This document shows, piece by piece, positions 1-12,183 of a stretch of 64,000 bases of DNA. The stretch lies in contig OZ038379.1 of the NCBI GenBank assembly GCA_964036045.1, positions 108,330,025 through 108,394,024 of the forward strand, read 5' to 3'. The notes below the pieces were generated by a model. That model saw only the letters and a list, made by a program, of their open reading frames with translations. It made no database searches and was not told the origin of the DNA. The position numbers and the translations under genes were made by a program. Within the stretch, counting starts at the first letter, position 1. Every line of letters begins with the position of its first letter. Origin of the DNA: Eutreptiella sp. 'Long Island Sound 2002' (lineage: Eukaryota > Euglenozoa > Euglenophyceae > Eutreptiales > Eutreptiaceae).

Positions 1-39
1 CGCCCCCGGCGCCCCGCACCAGCCCTGGAGCCAATCCCA

Positions 40-1854
40 ATGGCTGGTGGACGTTATGGTGGACTCAGGGATGAGGTCCCCAGAGGAGACGTGGAATGGG
101 ATGTCGGTGAAGGTGAGGACCTGGATCTGGACCTGGAGGAGTTCGACATCAGCCCACGGCGTGGTGTACGACGGGAGGCCGCTGAACGCAGACGCCAGCG
201 CCGTGATGAGGATGCGTACATGGAAGCAGTACGGCGTGAACATCTAGGTTCAGCGTACATGGAGGAACCGCGGCGTAGCCACAGGGATTCCATGGAGGAG
301 ATGGACGTGGCGGCCGTGGGAGTCCGTGGGCGAGGCCGATGGGAACCTCGGTCGACCTCGCGGCCGGCGTTTATGGTCTCTAAGGCCGCGGACGCCGCCG
401 TGTGGGAAGACTTGAAGGACATCAAGCCCCCCATGTACGACGGCAACCCCCTCAACCTCGACCGCTTCTTGGAGAAGCTGAACGATTGGGGGCTGGTCAT
501 CACTGAAGACATGCCTCACGCGGATGCGGAGAGATATGTCTTCAGACGGTTCAGGTACCGCCTGCCGGAAGTGCTCGGAGAGCTATACTTCATGGCAACC
601 AAGGAGGGGAAAATCAAGACCCTCAAGGAAGCCAAGTAGTGGCTCAACGAGCAGGAGCGGGTGGACGCTCCGCAGGTGGCTGCCAAGCGGTGGAAGTCCA
701 TCAAGCTTGAGCATGATGGACGGGAGATCCGCCTGCGGGATTGGCGGGACTTCCGAGGGAAATACACCCTCCACCGCCGCAACGCGGAGGATTGGAACGA
801 GGGTGACGAGCAGGCTCGCCTGCTCTCCATGCTGCCGGTAGCATGGATCAAGAGGGTCACCAAGGAGGAATCCAAGCGGGCCAAGTCCAACCACACGGTC
901 AAGATGATGCTCCCCAAAGAGTATCATACGAACGTGGTGGCTTGGGCGAAGAAGAACGTGGCCCGGGATGTCAAACGGCACTCCCTGCGGAACGCTCTTC
1001 TCATCACCGTCTCGGGCGATCGCGAGAAGACCGCGATGTGGCGCCTTGACGAATGTGAGTTGAGCGGCCAGACCATCCGCCTGCAGGCCATCCCGGCGCG
1101 GATGAGCTGCGACGAGATCCTGGAGTGGGTTGGCGAGGAAGTACTCAAGGAGTGGCGAAACCTCCACCACACCCGCGGGTTGAGGCCCGGCGACCGCGAC
1201 GTCAACTACGTTGGCGAGGGACCTGGCGGGGAAGCTGCCACGGACCCAGCGGGAGCCAGCGGCGATGAGACTGTCGTCGACGATGACGACGACGATGAGC
1301 CCGCCGAGGTGGCCGTTTGTGCCTTCGTGGCCAAGAACCTGAGCGCGGGGAGCAAACCGGGAAACTGGAAGCCCCTGCAGCAGGGTTGGAGGAAGCAGGA
1401 GAAGAGGGACCCTCGCCGCATCGGCGACCCTCCGCTGTCCTTTGGGGAGTTCATACGAGCTCACCCTCAGGGCTGTTTCGTGTGTTATGGGAGGAAGCGA
1501 GGCTTCAACCATGACCACCGAACATGCCCCATCCACAAGGCCGACACGGAGGCTTACAAGAAGGCGCACGGGTCGAAGAAGCGTGCGCCCGCGGGTATTC
1601 GGGAAGCCAAGGTGGAGGTGGACAGGGACGAGCTCTCCAAGCTGGTGTCGCAGGGGACCGAGTTGGCCAAGGAGATCCAGGAGATCAAGAGGAACTGGGT
1701 CCCCAGGTCGGACAACAAGAACAAGGAGAACAACCAGAATGACCAGAACAAGGACAAGGACAAGAACAAGGGTAAGAAAGGGGGAAGGAAGAAGGGCGTC
1801 AACGAGGTTGATGCGGAGGAGAACACCCCTTCCTCCACAACCGACGCCCCCTAG
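40..1854 (+). pseudogene. gag: gag of element A, one in-frame stop
   Basis: One reading frame runs from an ATG at 40 to a TAG at 1852-1854, interrupted only by TAG at 637-639. At the equivalent point element B reads CAG (Gln) followed by the same Trp-Leu, so a C-to-T change explains the stop. The N-terminal 100 residues are charged and Arg-rich. The middle (about residues 120-400) aligns with element B gag, including the YDGNP and EDWNE blocks. The C-terminal part has an acidic run, then a zinc knuckle of form C-x2-C-x8-H-x4-C (near 1480-1530), and ends in a Lys/Asn-rich tail. The product would be the structural nucleocapsid/capsid polyprotein. No 5' leader is visible to fix the start; the ATG at 40 is the first in the window. 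Confidence 0.85.
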
Positions 1855-1857
1855 CGG
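1852..1857 (+). promoter_or_regulatory. Probable gag-pol UAG readthrough site (element A)
   Basis: Gag ends with TAG CGG AGC CCC, and pol follows in the same frame with no other stop before the protease. Element B has TAG AGG AGC CCC at the same place. UAG followed by CGG is a known leaky context in some plant viruses, and gammaretroviruses make Gag-Pol by UAG readthrough. Conservation of frame and context in both copies suggests function; readthrough itself is inferred. Confidence 0.5.
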
Positions 1858-4800
1858 AGCCCCTGCAGCCAAGGGCCCCAGCTAGGGCGGTCGCAGGATG
1901 GTGACGTGGGAAGCGCCGAACCATCCCAGCCGGGAGTCGATAAGCACAAAGGGACTGCCGCGGGCGGAAGGCCCGGTCTGGCACCCAGTCGCGGAGGCGG
2001 GGTGAGGGCAAGTGAAGGCACGAACCCTTGCACCCGTCCGTCCTTCGCGACCAAGAATGTGTTTGATGTACTACAGGATCTATCCGAGAGTATCGGAGGA
2101 TCACGCGGACCGCAGCTTGATGCTGCAGATGGGCAGCCTGAGCCCATTGTCCACGACCTGCACCAGTCGCTTGTTGAGCTTCTGGAACGGCCGGAGATCC
2201 TGAGTTTGCACGCCGTGCGCCGTGTCGGTCGCGAGCGGCAGTTGCATCTTAAGGTCCGTGCTTTATGCGGGGAAGTGGAAAAGGTTTTCGACGTGTTAGT
2301 CGACACGGGAGCTCAAGTCAGCTTGGTCAAGGCTGGCCTACTTCCACCAGAGGGTCTGACCGACAGTCAGAAACCTGTCAGGCTGAAGGTGGCGAACGGC
2401 CAGTACATGGTGGGAGGCACGAAGGAAGCGGCCATTGGGCTGCAGTTCGTGAACCATCGTGAGCTGAGCCGCCCAGACCTCGGCAAGGAAATCCTCCTGC
2501 ACGGTCGCTTCTACGAGGCCGAGATGGACTGGGACATGATCGTCGGGTACGACTTCATGATGGACACGGACTCCGGCGTCCTCCCGGCCCAGGCCTCCAT
2601 GACCCTGTACCAGGACGACCAACTCTCGTGGCTTTCGTCACCTGAGCACCATGTGGAATGCCAATGGATCCACCCCGAACGCAATCAGCTCGAAGTGGCC
2701 GCGCTGGACACTGAGCCAACTGGTCCTGCAAACCAGGAGTACGGCGTAAGGCCGGAAGTGGCGAGCCGAGTTGTCGCGGACTTGGGAGCTTCGGATCTGG
2801 CCCTGGATGCGTTCTCTTCAGGAACCTCCGCCCATCTGCGGGTGTGTGAGAAGTACTGGAGCGCACAGGACTCCGCGTGGAAGAAGCACTGGGGTCCGCA
2901 TCAGGGATTGATGTGGATCCATTGCCCCCGTTGGGACATTCCAAGAGCGATAGCGAAGATTCGCAAGGACCGCTCCAAGGCAGTGCTGGTTGTTCCTATG
3001 GGATGCACCGAGGAGGAAAGTACCCGACATTGGGTAGCCTCATTGACCAACATGACCTTAAACAAGGTCGTCCTACCGGCTGGAGAGAGTGTCTATCAGG
3101 ACGCTAAGGGACAGCCCATGCCACCCCAGAGATGGCCAACAGAATTCCACTATGTGGATGGGGGCCTTGATCAAGCCGATGCCACGGACTTCGTGTGTGT
3201 CAACCGCATCATAGCAGAGCCCTGGCGGCAATGCTTCGCGGTTCCCCCTGTTGACATCGAAGAATCGGATTCGGAAGACCCCCTCACTGAAGAGGAGTGG
3301 GATCTGGTTCAGGGGTATATGGATCAGCCCTTTCACGACTGGGGAAACCAGCGTGAGGGCAAAGGCCAGGACAAAGCCTGGTGGGAAGTGGACTCGATCG
3401 TCTCTGGTTCCTATGACGGGAACACCTTCGTGCAGAGGGTGCTGGACCACCTATCCAGCCAGGACGAGCTAATCGGGGGTGACCCACCCACCTACGGCGA
3501 TCTATTCCGAGGCAAGACCAGAGATGGCCCTTTGGGCCACCTGGGAAGACCGCCTGACCCGAAAACGAGCGGAGTAGCTACCCCTCAAGTAAGCTCCGTG
3601 GTTCAAGTGCCCGGAAAAGCCAAGGCGGAGTCCGATGACTGCCCCAAGATCCAGGCGTTGAGGGCCAGGCTGAAGCAGAAGTATGGCGAGACCTTCTTCA
3701 GCGGAAAACCTGTCTTCCCCCCACCGGTGCGTGGACCGTATGGCGAGGCCAAGATACGACTGAAGCAGGACCCCCGTGTGTATCGGCACCGGGAGTTTGC
3801 CCTGAGGGGCGAGAGGAAGGAGGCCATGGAGAAGATCCTCCGTGACTTCATCCAGAGAGGCTGGCTCGAGCCATGCCACTCCGAATGGGCCTCTCCGTGC
3901 TTCGTCGTCCCCAAGAAGGTTGCCGGTGAGTGGCGGCTCGTGGTTGACTACCGCGGCCTGAACGCCCAAACGCAGCACGACAGCTATACGCTGCCCCTCA
4001 TTGAGGACATGCTGCAAAAGCAACACCGGCGGAGGATCTTCACGGTGATTGACCTGAAACATGGTTATCATCAGATGCCTCTCGCCGAGGAGTCCCGTGC
4101 CCGCACAGCCATGAGCACACCACTTGGACCTCTCCAGTGGAAAGTAATGCCCATGGGCGTTACCAACGGCAATGCGGCTTTTCAGCGGATGCTGGAGAAC
4201 CTGCTTGAGCCGGTGCGCGACTGTGCGGACCCCTTCGTGGACGACGTGATCATCGCGTCCGGGGACCCCAGTATGAGCTACGAGGAGCTCCTGGAGGCAC
4301 ATGAGAGGGACGTCACTCGAGTGCTGGACCTTCTGGTTCGGCACAAGCTCACGGGCAGCAGTGACAAGGCCACCATTGCGGTAAGTGAGGTGGTCTTCGC
4401 TGGCCACGTAGTCGGGAACGGGCAGCGAAAGCCCATACCTGGCAAGGTGGCTGCGATTGAGCACTGGGAAAAGCCCAAGACGGTCTCTGAGCTACGGGCG
4501 TATCTGGGGTTCTGCAACTACTACTCGGGGTATATCAAAATGTATGCCGAGTATGCAGCCCCCATGACGACCATGCTCAAGGGCAACCGAGAGGAGACCA
4601 AGAAGGGGTCCAAGAAGGCTCTGGTCTGGACAGCTGAGTCCGACCGTGCCTTTGAGGGGATGAAGCAGGCGCTGCTATCCGCAGTGGGTCTGCACCTCGT
4701 GGATCCCGACCGAGGGTTCGTCCTGCGCACCGACGCTTCCGACTACGCCATTGGCGCTGTGTTGCAGCAAGTGCTTGACGACGGGAGGCACGTGCCCGTG

Positions 4801-5049
4801 GCCTTCTGGAGCCGAGTCCTGGCGGAAGGCCAGAGACGGACGTGGACGCCCCGTGAAAAGGAGGCGTATGCCATCGTCATGGCTCTCAGGAAATGGGCTG
4901 GGTACATAGCCCTCCATCCGGTCACCGTCTGCATCGACCATCAGAGTCTGCAGTCGTGGCACAAGGAGCACGTGGACACCCCCTCAGGTCCCGCCTCCCG
5001 ACGGGCAAGATGGCATGAGACCTTGGCCAAGTTCGACCTCACGGTCGTG

Positions 5050-5052
<3 letters not shown>
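1855..5052 (+). pseudogene. pol: pol of element A: protease, reverse transcriptase, RNase H
   Basis: The frame continues from gag without a further stop to the TA tract at 5053. The aspartic protease active site Asp-Thr-Gly-Ala is at 2302-2313. After a linker of about 400 residues the RT follows: the VVDYRGLN block near 3940, IDLKHGYHQMP near 4050 and the catalytic Phe-Val-Asp-Asp at 4234-4245. The RNase H starts with Thr-Asp-Ala-Ser near 4729 and contains the FWSRVLAEGQ and EKEAYAIV blocks. The products would process the polyprotein, copy the RNA to cDNA and degrade the RNA template. The long protease-RT spacer is shared with element B. The domain set is intact up to 5050; it is called a pseudogene because the downstream frame is lost there. 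Confidence 0.9.

Positions 5053-5080
<28 letters not shown>
5053..5080. repeat. (TA)14 microsatellite inside pol
   Basis: A run of 14 TA units, flanked by further AT-rich bases to 5096, sits exactly within the Val-Val-Tyr-Val-Pro-Gly-Lys stretch that element B keeps intact. It replaces a few bases of the ancestral codons and moves downstream coding to another frame. Confidence 0.95.
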
Positions 5081-5085
<5 letters not shown>

Positions 5086-5093
5086 TATATAAT

Positions 5094-6878
5094 ATTCCTG
5101 GAAAGGATAACACCGTGGCGGACTGTCTCAGTAGGTGGGCCTATCCCGCCAGCAAGGGCATGACGGATATCTCTGCCCATGGCGATGAGGCTGAGACCGC
5201 TGAAGCCAAAAGGATCATCGAAATGGAGCGCCTGATGGAGGAGGAGGGTGCTAAATGCTTCGTCGTCATGGCTGCAGATGCCCCCCTCGCGTCGAGGGTG
5301 AGCAGAGCGGTCAGTGCACTCGCCCCTGATGGAGCTGAGTCCGAAAAGCACCTCTTCCCGGAGTCTTGCCTCCAGGACGACTGGACTGATGATTACGCCA
5401 AGTCTGAGGCCTTTGCGGCCGAGTATAGGGCTGTGACCGACCCTGACGACGGGCAGAAGTGGCCAAAGGGGCTGACCGAGGAAGATGGCAAGCTCTACCG
5501 GAATGGTAAGCTGCTAGTACCGGAGTCCCGGGTGCTCGAGCTTTGTGAAGCTTGGCACCACCACATGCTGCACCCAGGGGTCAAGAAGCAGGCTCTTGAC
5601 ATGCAGCGTCAGTTCGAGATCGACCATATCGTTCTCTACGTCGCCATCAAGAAGGTCAGGAAGGGTTGCTCGGTCTGTCAGACCTGCAATCCCGATAACT
5701 AAAACGTCAAGGGGGAAGCCCAATGGACCCCGGTTCCTGACCAGCCCATGGAGAGCGTGGCCATGGACGTCTTCTCCATGCCCGAAGTGCACATCGGCAA
5801 GGAGACCTTTGACTGTGTGGTTCTCTGTGTGGACCGCCACAGCGGCTACGTTGTAGCCGTTCCGGCACGCAAAAAGGGGTTGCTTGCCAAGGAAGTGGCA
5901 GTCATGATGATTCGTCATTGGCTGACCGTCTTTGACATCCCCCGCACCATTTGCAGTGACCGAGGGCCCCAGTTTACTGGTGGCTGGTTCAAGGCTATGT
6001 GCTCCCTCATGGGAATACGTCATGCCAAGAGCGTTGCCTATCTCAGCCGGTCTAACGGCTGTGCTGAAGTGGCTGGACGGCAGCTGTTCGAGAAGCTGCG
6101 CAAGATCCACATCACCAATCCACCACAGAACTGGTTTGAGGAGATGTGGCCTGCTCTGAAGGCCCATCATGACACCCCCACACCGGGCGGTTTGTCCCCT
6201 CACCAGATTCTGTTCGGCAGGGACCCCATGAATCGGGGACTTCCCTTGTCTGGTGATGGCATGGCTATGGATGCCAAGGAGTTCTTCGCGCGGCAAGAGC
6301 AAACGGCGCGGGACATCCGCCAGCAGCTTGAGAAAGAGCATGCTGAGCGTCAGAAGTACGCCCCGAGCTCAACAGCGCAGAGGTTCAGGGTGGGAGACCC
6401 GGTGTGGGTGATCAGACCCCGCCCTATGCGCACCCACCGCACCAAGACCTGGTTCACACCCGGCGAGGTGGTCCGCAGGATTGGTGAGGACACCTACCGC
6501 ATCAAGGTAGGTCACGGACAGTTCCGGGAGCGCCACGAGAGTCAACTCCGTGTGCGGGAACCCGACCTCCATGGCCAACATGTGTCCCTGAGCTTTGCCG
6601 CACATGAGGCTGATTCGGATGATGACTATGCTGAGCAGGACGACTATACAGTCGAGAAGATCCTGGCTCAGCGTCCGAAGGCCTCGGCACCTGGAGGTCT
6701 GGAGTTCAAGGTTCGTTGGCGAGGCTATGGGCCGTCCCACGACACCTGGGAACCCGTCTCCTCGTTTGTGCCGCGGGTCAATACTCCCTTCATGGAGTAC
6801 ATCCGCAAGCACAAGACCAAGATCCACGTTTCGGACTTGGCAGCACTCACCCGGGCGATTGCAGCCAGGGGTGCCTGA
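5094..6878 (+). pseudogene. Integrase with chromodomain, element A, frameshifted and with one stop
   Basis: Continues pol in another frame after the TA tract, starting with the PGKDNTVADCL block. The HHCC zinc region lies near 5545-5690 (WHHHMLHPG then CSVCQTC) and is followed at once by an in-frame TAA at 5700-5702. The DDE core is recognisable: Asp in VAMDVFSMPE (about 5765), Asp in CSDRGPQF (about 5955) and Glu in CAEVAGRQ (about 6065). The C-terminal chromodomain near 6640-6790 has the typical YTVEKIL, FKVRWRGYG and TWEP motifs. Chromodomains of this class usually guide insertion to marked heterochromatin. The last stop is TGA at 6876-6878. The stop in the zinc region aligns near a His in element B. 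Confidence 0.9.
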
Positions 6879-8368
6879 TCAGCGCCCTGAGCTCTCCCCT
6901 GATGTGCTTTGAGGCGCTTGTGAGGCCGACGGATCGTCCCTCACTTGCTTGCTCTCTCTCATCTTCCGGTGACCTGCCATCAGAGTGGCCATATACCCCC
7001 CCCTGCTGAATCCAGAGGAGGATGGCCCCTCTCTTCTTCTATTCGTCACTCCCCCCCCTGCTGAATCTTTGGGAAACCAGGTAGGGCGACTGACCTTCAT
7101 ATTTCTGAGCTCTTGGGGCCTTGAAGCCCATACGACGTTGCGCAACGGATGCCGCTGTCATCGGCATTGCGATTTTTGGTGTGTGGTCTGGTCCCATGGC
7201 ATTTGCGGGATCCAGACCAGTCGACGTGTGTCTCGAGACTATATATGGTCTGAACTCAGGCGTGTTCCTGTCCACCCTCCTGCATATGCCTTATCCTAAC
7301 CAGGGCGTGGTTTGGCGCTCTTTCCAGAGTGTGTTTACACGCCTATTTACCCCGCTTATTGCATCTTTTTCTGCCCCCCAGGATATGTGCATCTGTATGT
7401 TGAGTCTTGTCGGCCCATCACTGAGATGTGGACTGGTTTTCCCCCGAGGGGATGCGAATCGTATACAAAGGCGCCTTGAGTCGCCGTGTACATGTTCTTA
7501 CAGCCTGGTCCAGCCTGGACCAGTACCTGAGTACAGATTCTACTGTTTGAGTGCTCGTGATACCGTGTTGCCCTATTCGCTGTGATGTGGAGATCCCGAT
7601 GGCGCCAGGCGGGAAGCCCAGTTGCCTGACTACACTCCCAGCGGTCCGCCACTGTCAGTCCCAGTGTGAGCCTACCGATTCGCAGACGCACTTGCAGTAG
7701 GATGGCGGCCTCCGGTGCTCCTGACCTCGGTCAGTCTGCCTGGGAAACTGGTGGTTTGAGGAGTCGACGCCTCCGCCCACACTGCATGAGGACTCCCTCA
7801 TGTATGGCCTTCGTGGTAATAGGGCGAGGGAAAAGACGGCCTTGATGCCCGATCCCTTCAGGAGGAGCCCCCTTAAGATCCCTTAAGGAGTTCGGCTGTA
7901 CCACTCTGGACTCACGTCGTATGGATATGGACATGGTGCGCCCGAGGAAGGACCCGTGGGGACTCTCCCCAGTCGGCGGGCCTTGGGAAGCTTGGGGTAG
8001 CCTGCTGGATCCTTGTGGTCGCTCTCGACCTGTGGGACCACCTCGGTCGTCGTGTGTCGCCTATGTTGGCCGGGTATGCCACTGCCACTGTGGTGGTGAC
8101 CGTAGCAGCCGGCACCCGGTGCGCCTGGTATGGGTTAACGGGTCCTTTGGATGCCGAACAATCGCTGCCAGGACCCGGGACTTGATACTTGATACTATAC
8201 ATGTGCTACGAGCTTTTACAGCATCATACCTATCTTACTGTGGGATTTGGGCAGCCTCACCTGAGTCAGCCTGAAGTGAGGATGTGACACCCCCCCCCCT
8301 TCAGGGGTTGGTCCTGGGTACCCGCTGCCATGCTTGGATGTTATCGAGCCCCCCCCAGGGTTTGCTCT
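6879..8368 (+). other. 3' untranslated region of element A, no gene seen
   Basis: A 1.5-kb stretch between the integrase stop and the polypurine tract. It has no ORF with recognisable similarity. It contains two C8-9 runs each followed by CTGCTGAATC (around 7000 and 7055) and another C-run near 8290. The matching stretch in element B is only about 0.4 kb, so element A has gained sequence here. Confidence 0.6.
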
Positions 8369-8379
8369 AAGGAGGGGGG
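8369..8379 (+). promoter_or_regulatory. Polypurine tract, element A
   Basis: AAGGAGGGGGG lies directly before the LTR start TGAAGCGG. This would prime plus-strand DNA synthesis. Element B has the same arrangement (purine run then TGAAGCCGG). Confidence 0.8.
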
Positions 8380-11300
8380 TGAAGCGGTACCCAGAACCCC
8401 ATGGCCAGGTTACGGCATACAACCGGTCTCCGGTCCACTAACCCCATGTACGGAAGGGAAAACCGGTCTCCGGTCCACTAACCCCATGTATGGAAGGCGC
8501 CCATTGACGCCCGGTGCGAGCCCGGCGGGAGCGTGTTCTGTGCCGTAAAGCCCCGCATCGGCAACCGATGCACCGCCAGCGGAGATTTGTGTATCAGAAT
8601 ATCAGGAATCAACAGGGTTTTATTTTAATATTGTTTCCGACAATTTTTACGCTTCCGTTCTGATACTCACTGTTTTGACTGCTGGCGGTTGGATCGCGAC
8701 TTTACCGTAACCGCCAGTTTAACTGTTTATAATGGAAATTTTAACGCTATCCGTGACGAAGGCTCCAAAGTCTTCAGGAACTGCATGGATGCTTCCGCAA
8801 TTTTCACATCTTACACTCGCAACCTTAATCCGAATTTTTCAGAATGTCGAAATCAGATTTTTGACTTCGACATCCCCGCACTTGATTTGACCTCTTTCGA
8901 GTGGACCTACGTGCTTCCCTATGCACGAATCAACTTTCCTTTTATCCTGCCCTCCATTTGTCTTAAAAATATGGGCAAAACAAAGTTGATTCGTGAGGCC
9001 ACTTGTGAAGGTCATATCTCGGGTTGCTTGCGAGGAATGACAATAAGGAAACGTGGGATGTATTCACAATACTCCCGACGTAATTTGAGAAGCATCATAT
9101 GCCTTGCATCTCCACACGCGCGCGCTAGTGTAATGGATCATGGTCAAGAGGGTGAAGTTTGCGTTATAACTCCTTGGCCATGATATTGCGTGCGTTAAGA
9201 TAACTTTCGAGTGTAGCGCGCAAGTGTTGGTGTTGCATAGGAACTCTCTTTGAGTTCCTATGAGCGATTGACACAAGGTTATGCCCTTGGAGGGGCATGA
9301 CATATCGTGGGGGGAGCTACCTTTTTGGGCAGTATGTGGTATGTGCCATGTGTTGTGTTGCGTGCCCATTTGGCGGGTCCATCGCTCCAAGCCAAACCCG
9401 CCAATGGACCTCATATTGTGCAAGCCGCTTCTCCATACTCCCTACAATCAATTGCAAGCCTAACCTTCGTGAAGGGAAGCTTGTGTGGTGATCCCGAAGC
9501 GATGCGTTGGGAGCAAGATGTGTGTTTTGCAATTTTCCATATTTTCATGTGCCCACTTGGGAAGTAGCGCTCGTAACCCTTCAAGGCGCCCAAAGTGGAG
9601 CACATATGTGGGATCGAAGGTCATTGGTGTCAAGTCATTGTGTTTAGAAGGATTAGTTGATTGCACGATCCAAGTCGAAGATATTATAATATAATTGTGC
9701 GCCGTTCAAGGCACTTTTGTGTGTCTTTGTGCCAATTTTGCCGTTTTTGGCCCGTCATGATGTCAAGTGGCGACCGTGTATTTCAACGTTGCGCTCAATT
9801 GACATCACGACCCAAGTATGTTATGAGGGTACATACTTCGGTGCCCAACATATCTTGGACCCGGCGAATAACTCCTCTTGAGATTGGCATACCGTGGCCG
9901 CCATGTTGGCGATTTGGGACTATCCGAAATCATGGGCTCACTTGGCGACCCTGCCATTCCCAAAACCGGAGGAGTTGGGCGACGCCCAAAAGATATGTTG
10001 GACACATAGGACTTGATACCAATCCTATGGCACACTCCGGTCCAAGTCGGGCATGTGCCTCATTTGCCCTAACCATGAGTGTGCGCATTTTTGGTCATTT
10101 TGAGCAATTTTCCACTTTTACTGCCCGCCGTGCACTATGTTCTGCCTACCCGTGCACGCCGGACGCATGGACCAATGGACCATATATGACGTGGGTGTTA
10201 TGCATATTGGTCCCCATGGTTTGCACACCGCGTGAGCGAAGCGGAGCAACCTTCGTCAAGGCGCTAGCCCAAAGTGAGTGTGGGCAATTTTGCCATTTTG
10301 GCATTTGTGGACCCAATTGGGATCGTCACCACGCCAGATGGCATGGAGATCTTTGAGAGCCAAGGGCATGGGAGTCTCAGTTAGACTGAAGGTGGATCGC
10401 GTATGGAATTGCGGGTCCGATCTCTAAGCCGGCTTGGAGATATGCTATTGGGAGCACCCCCGGATTTTTGCTCATTTTGAGCAGCCAAAATGACCCCCTT
10501 TTGGGACCCCAATTTCCCCCTTCCGTGTGGTCAATTGGCGGCCCCATTTCTCTATGCCCACAGAGAGCCCGGACCCAAATTCAAGTTGTAGACTCAGATA
10601 TGAGTCCTAGGTCCTGCCTCCCACCCTGTGAGCCAATGGCCTCACCTTGGCGGAGCGAGCCACGCGTGGGAATGACGCCAATTTTGGTGATTTTGGCATC
10701 ATGACCCCACTTGACTCATCCGTGTTGCCCTGATGCCGGGACCTCAAAGGGAACCAGGTTGGGTGAGGGCTCCAGAGAGTTCGTATGCGAAAGGCATAGG
10801 GTCAGTTGCCTCGTCCCTACCTCTGGCGGGTCCGGACGAGGGGTCAATTTTGGAGTTTTTCAAGCTAATATCAGTTTGGGCTGAAACAGCCCATTTTCAG
10901 CTACCAACTCCTGAGGGATAATGGCGGGGCCATATCTCTGGCTCAGAGGGGAGTTGGAACCTGCTGTTGAGGGAGCATGGGGGGCTACAATGGGTTGGCC
11001 TTGGATTACCTGGGTTCCCAGGAACTAGCTTGTGGCTGGGCGCGACACCTCCCCTATTGGCAGGGTTTCAGGGTCCGGACTGAGCAGGGCATGAGTTGTG
11101 TTTGAGCCCCCGCCCCCACCAGCCACTGAGAGGGTCGGACCTGGGATTGGGATACGAGTTGGGATGGAGTGTCTTTTGTCCTGTAATGCCCTTACCCCAG
11201 TCCAGTCTCAACCCCATGTGTACATATCTTGATGTGTTGCTGTACATACTTTCGTTCCCTTGTTGCAGAGTGGCAAGGATCCTGAAACGCTTTGTCACAT
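8380..11300 (+). repeat. 3' LTR of element A (right end approximate)
   Basis: Starts TGAAGCGG after the polypurine tract. Blocks shared with LTR B lie at matching offsets: the CACCGCCAGCGGAGATTT block at about +190, the CTTGATTTG region near +500, and ACTTTCGAGTGTAGC at about +820 here versus about +805 in LTR B. No protein-coding gene is evident. LTR B is 2.34 kb; element A may be slightly longer. The exact end cannot be fixed without the 5' copy. Confidence 0.7.
8421..8497. repeat. Two-copy 40-bp tandem duplication within LTR A
   Basis: The unit beginning AACCGGTCTCCGGTCCACTA occurs at 8421 and 8461 with one base changed. It lies just inside the LTR start, in the U3-type region. Confidence 0.9.
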
Positions 11301-11564
11301 GACATGAGCGCATTGATGCCCCTGTGAGCGTAGTGCTTTGCCTGCCTGCTCACTTGCGCGTGTCCACCGCAGCGTCCCGTGGCCGGCCCCCCACGGGAAC
11401 GCGTCAGTAAATGCCGCCACCACTGGCCGTGGGCACGCACCTTGTTCGCGGTGGCATGTGCCGCCGTGTTCGCACTGTGCGTCGGAGACGTTGGCAGTTT
11501 TACCTGGGACGGCATTGTCACCCCGCGGTTCCTTACGTTCTGGGACCAGAAAGTCAACGCCAAA
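11301..11564. other. Short unassigned stretch between LTR A and the DIRS element
   Basis: About 260 bp. An open frame on the plus strand crosses it and runs into the DIRS end, with a hydrophobic patch (ARTLFAVACAAVFALCV). I do not recognise it; it could be a host or element fragment cut by the DIRS insertion, or the tail of LTR A. Confidence 0.3.
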
Positions 11565-11630
11565 CTCGGATTTACCCGAATAGGTGAGGAGGAAAGAAGA
11601 GATGGCGAAGCAATAGCACTATACAAGACA

Positions 11631-11953
11631 CATATATGGGCCAACTCCTTAAAACCGGTTTGTTTTCTCTGTTTTCTGCTCTTTTGGTGCCCTTTGCTAC
11701 CTTTCATTGAAACGGGCACCCTCAAAATATACACAAAAATGGTATTATACATGAAAAATGAAATTTTTGACCTCAAATACCCCCTCCATGGGGTTTGAAC
11801 CCACACTCTACCAACCTTAGAGTTGTGTTTTTCCTCTAAGCTACGACCTGTCGTCGACGATCTCAGAGAAAACCGTAGTATAATAAAAAATTTGGAAAAT
11901 CAGTACTCCTTACATGCTCCAACCACTATTAACCTCCCATGCTCTTAAAACCG
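11631..11953 (+). repeat. Left inverted terminal repeat of the DIRS element
   Basis: 323 bp, nearly the exact reverse complement of 16,193-16,515. A further unique outer extension (11,565-11,630) completes the left end and is copied in the internal complementary region. Confidence 0.93.
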
Positions 11954-12024
11954 TGGCAACCGACGACCCAAGTGTCAACTGCTTTTCACGGTGAGCGAAG
12001 AACTTAAGGGAGGGACAGGGTGGG

Positions 12025-12135
12025 CATATATGTGTCTTGTGTAGTGCTATTGCTTCGCCATCTCTTCTTTCCTCCTCACCTATTCGGGTAAATCCGAGCT
12101 GGCTCAGCTAGCACTACACAATCCCCATATATGGG
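12025..12135. other. Internal complementary region of the DIRS element
   Basis: Bases 12,025-12,098 are the reverse complement of the left outer end (11,565-11,638). Bases 12,097-12,135 are the reverse complement of the right outer end (about 16,506-16,544). The two halves overlap by two bases. In DIRS-1 this region templates restoration of the termini when the cDNA is circularised. It sits just downstream of the recombinase stop codon. Confidence 0.9.
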
Positions 12136-12183
12136 CAACAGAACGGAAGACTGAGCTCCCGTGAACTGAACCCTTTATAAGAA

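Larger units (their letters stand above)
1..11300 (+). mobile_element. Ty3/gypsy chromovirus element A, 5' end outside window, decayed
   Basis: A Ty3/gypsy LTR retrotransposon in the order gag, protease, RT, RNase H, integrase, chromodomain, polypurine tract, 3' LTR. The chromodomain after the integrase places it among chromoviruses. The 5' LTR and primer-binding site are not in the window. Element B (minus strand, 20,426-60,194) belongs to the same broad family: proteins align along their length and the LTRs share the same start (TGAAGC) and colinear blocks. Element A has a stop in gag (637), a (TA)14 tract that shifts the pol frame (5053) and a stop in the integrase zinc region (5700), so it cannot be autonomous. 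The right end near 11.3 kb is an estimate from colinearity with LTR B, because no second LTR A copy is present. Confidence 0.9.

Noticed and set aside
637-639. Possible reassigned stop codons (UAG or UAA as Gln), because TAG in gag A aligns with CAG in gag B
   Set aside because: TAA, TAG and TGA all occur as natural ends of the intact DIRS ORFs, and inactivating stops of all three kinds are found. Ordinary mutation explains them.
8689-9183. 164-codon ORF at the start of LTR A
   Set aside because: The same region aligns with noncoding LTR B, where the frame is not kept.
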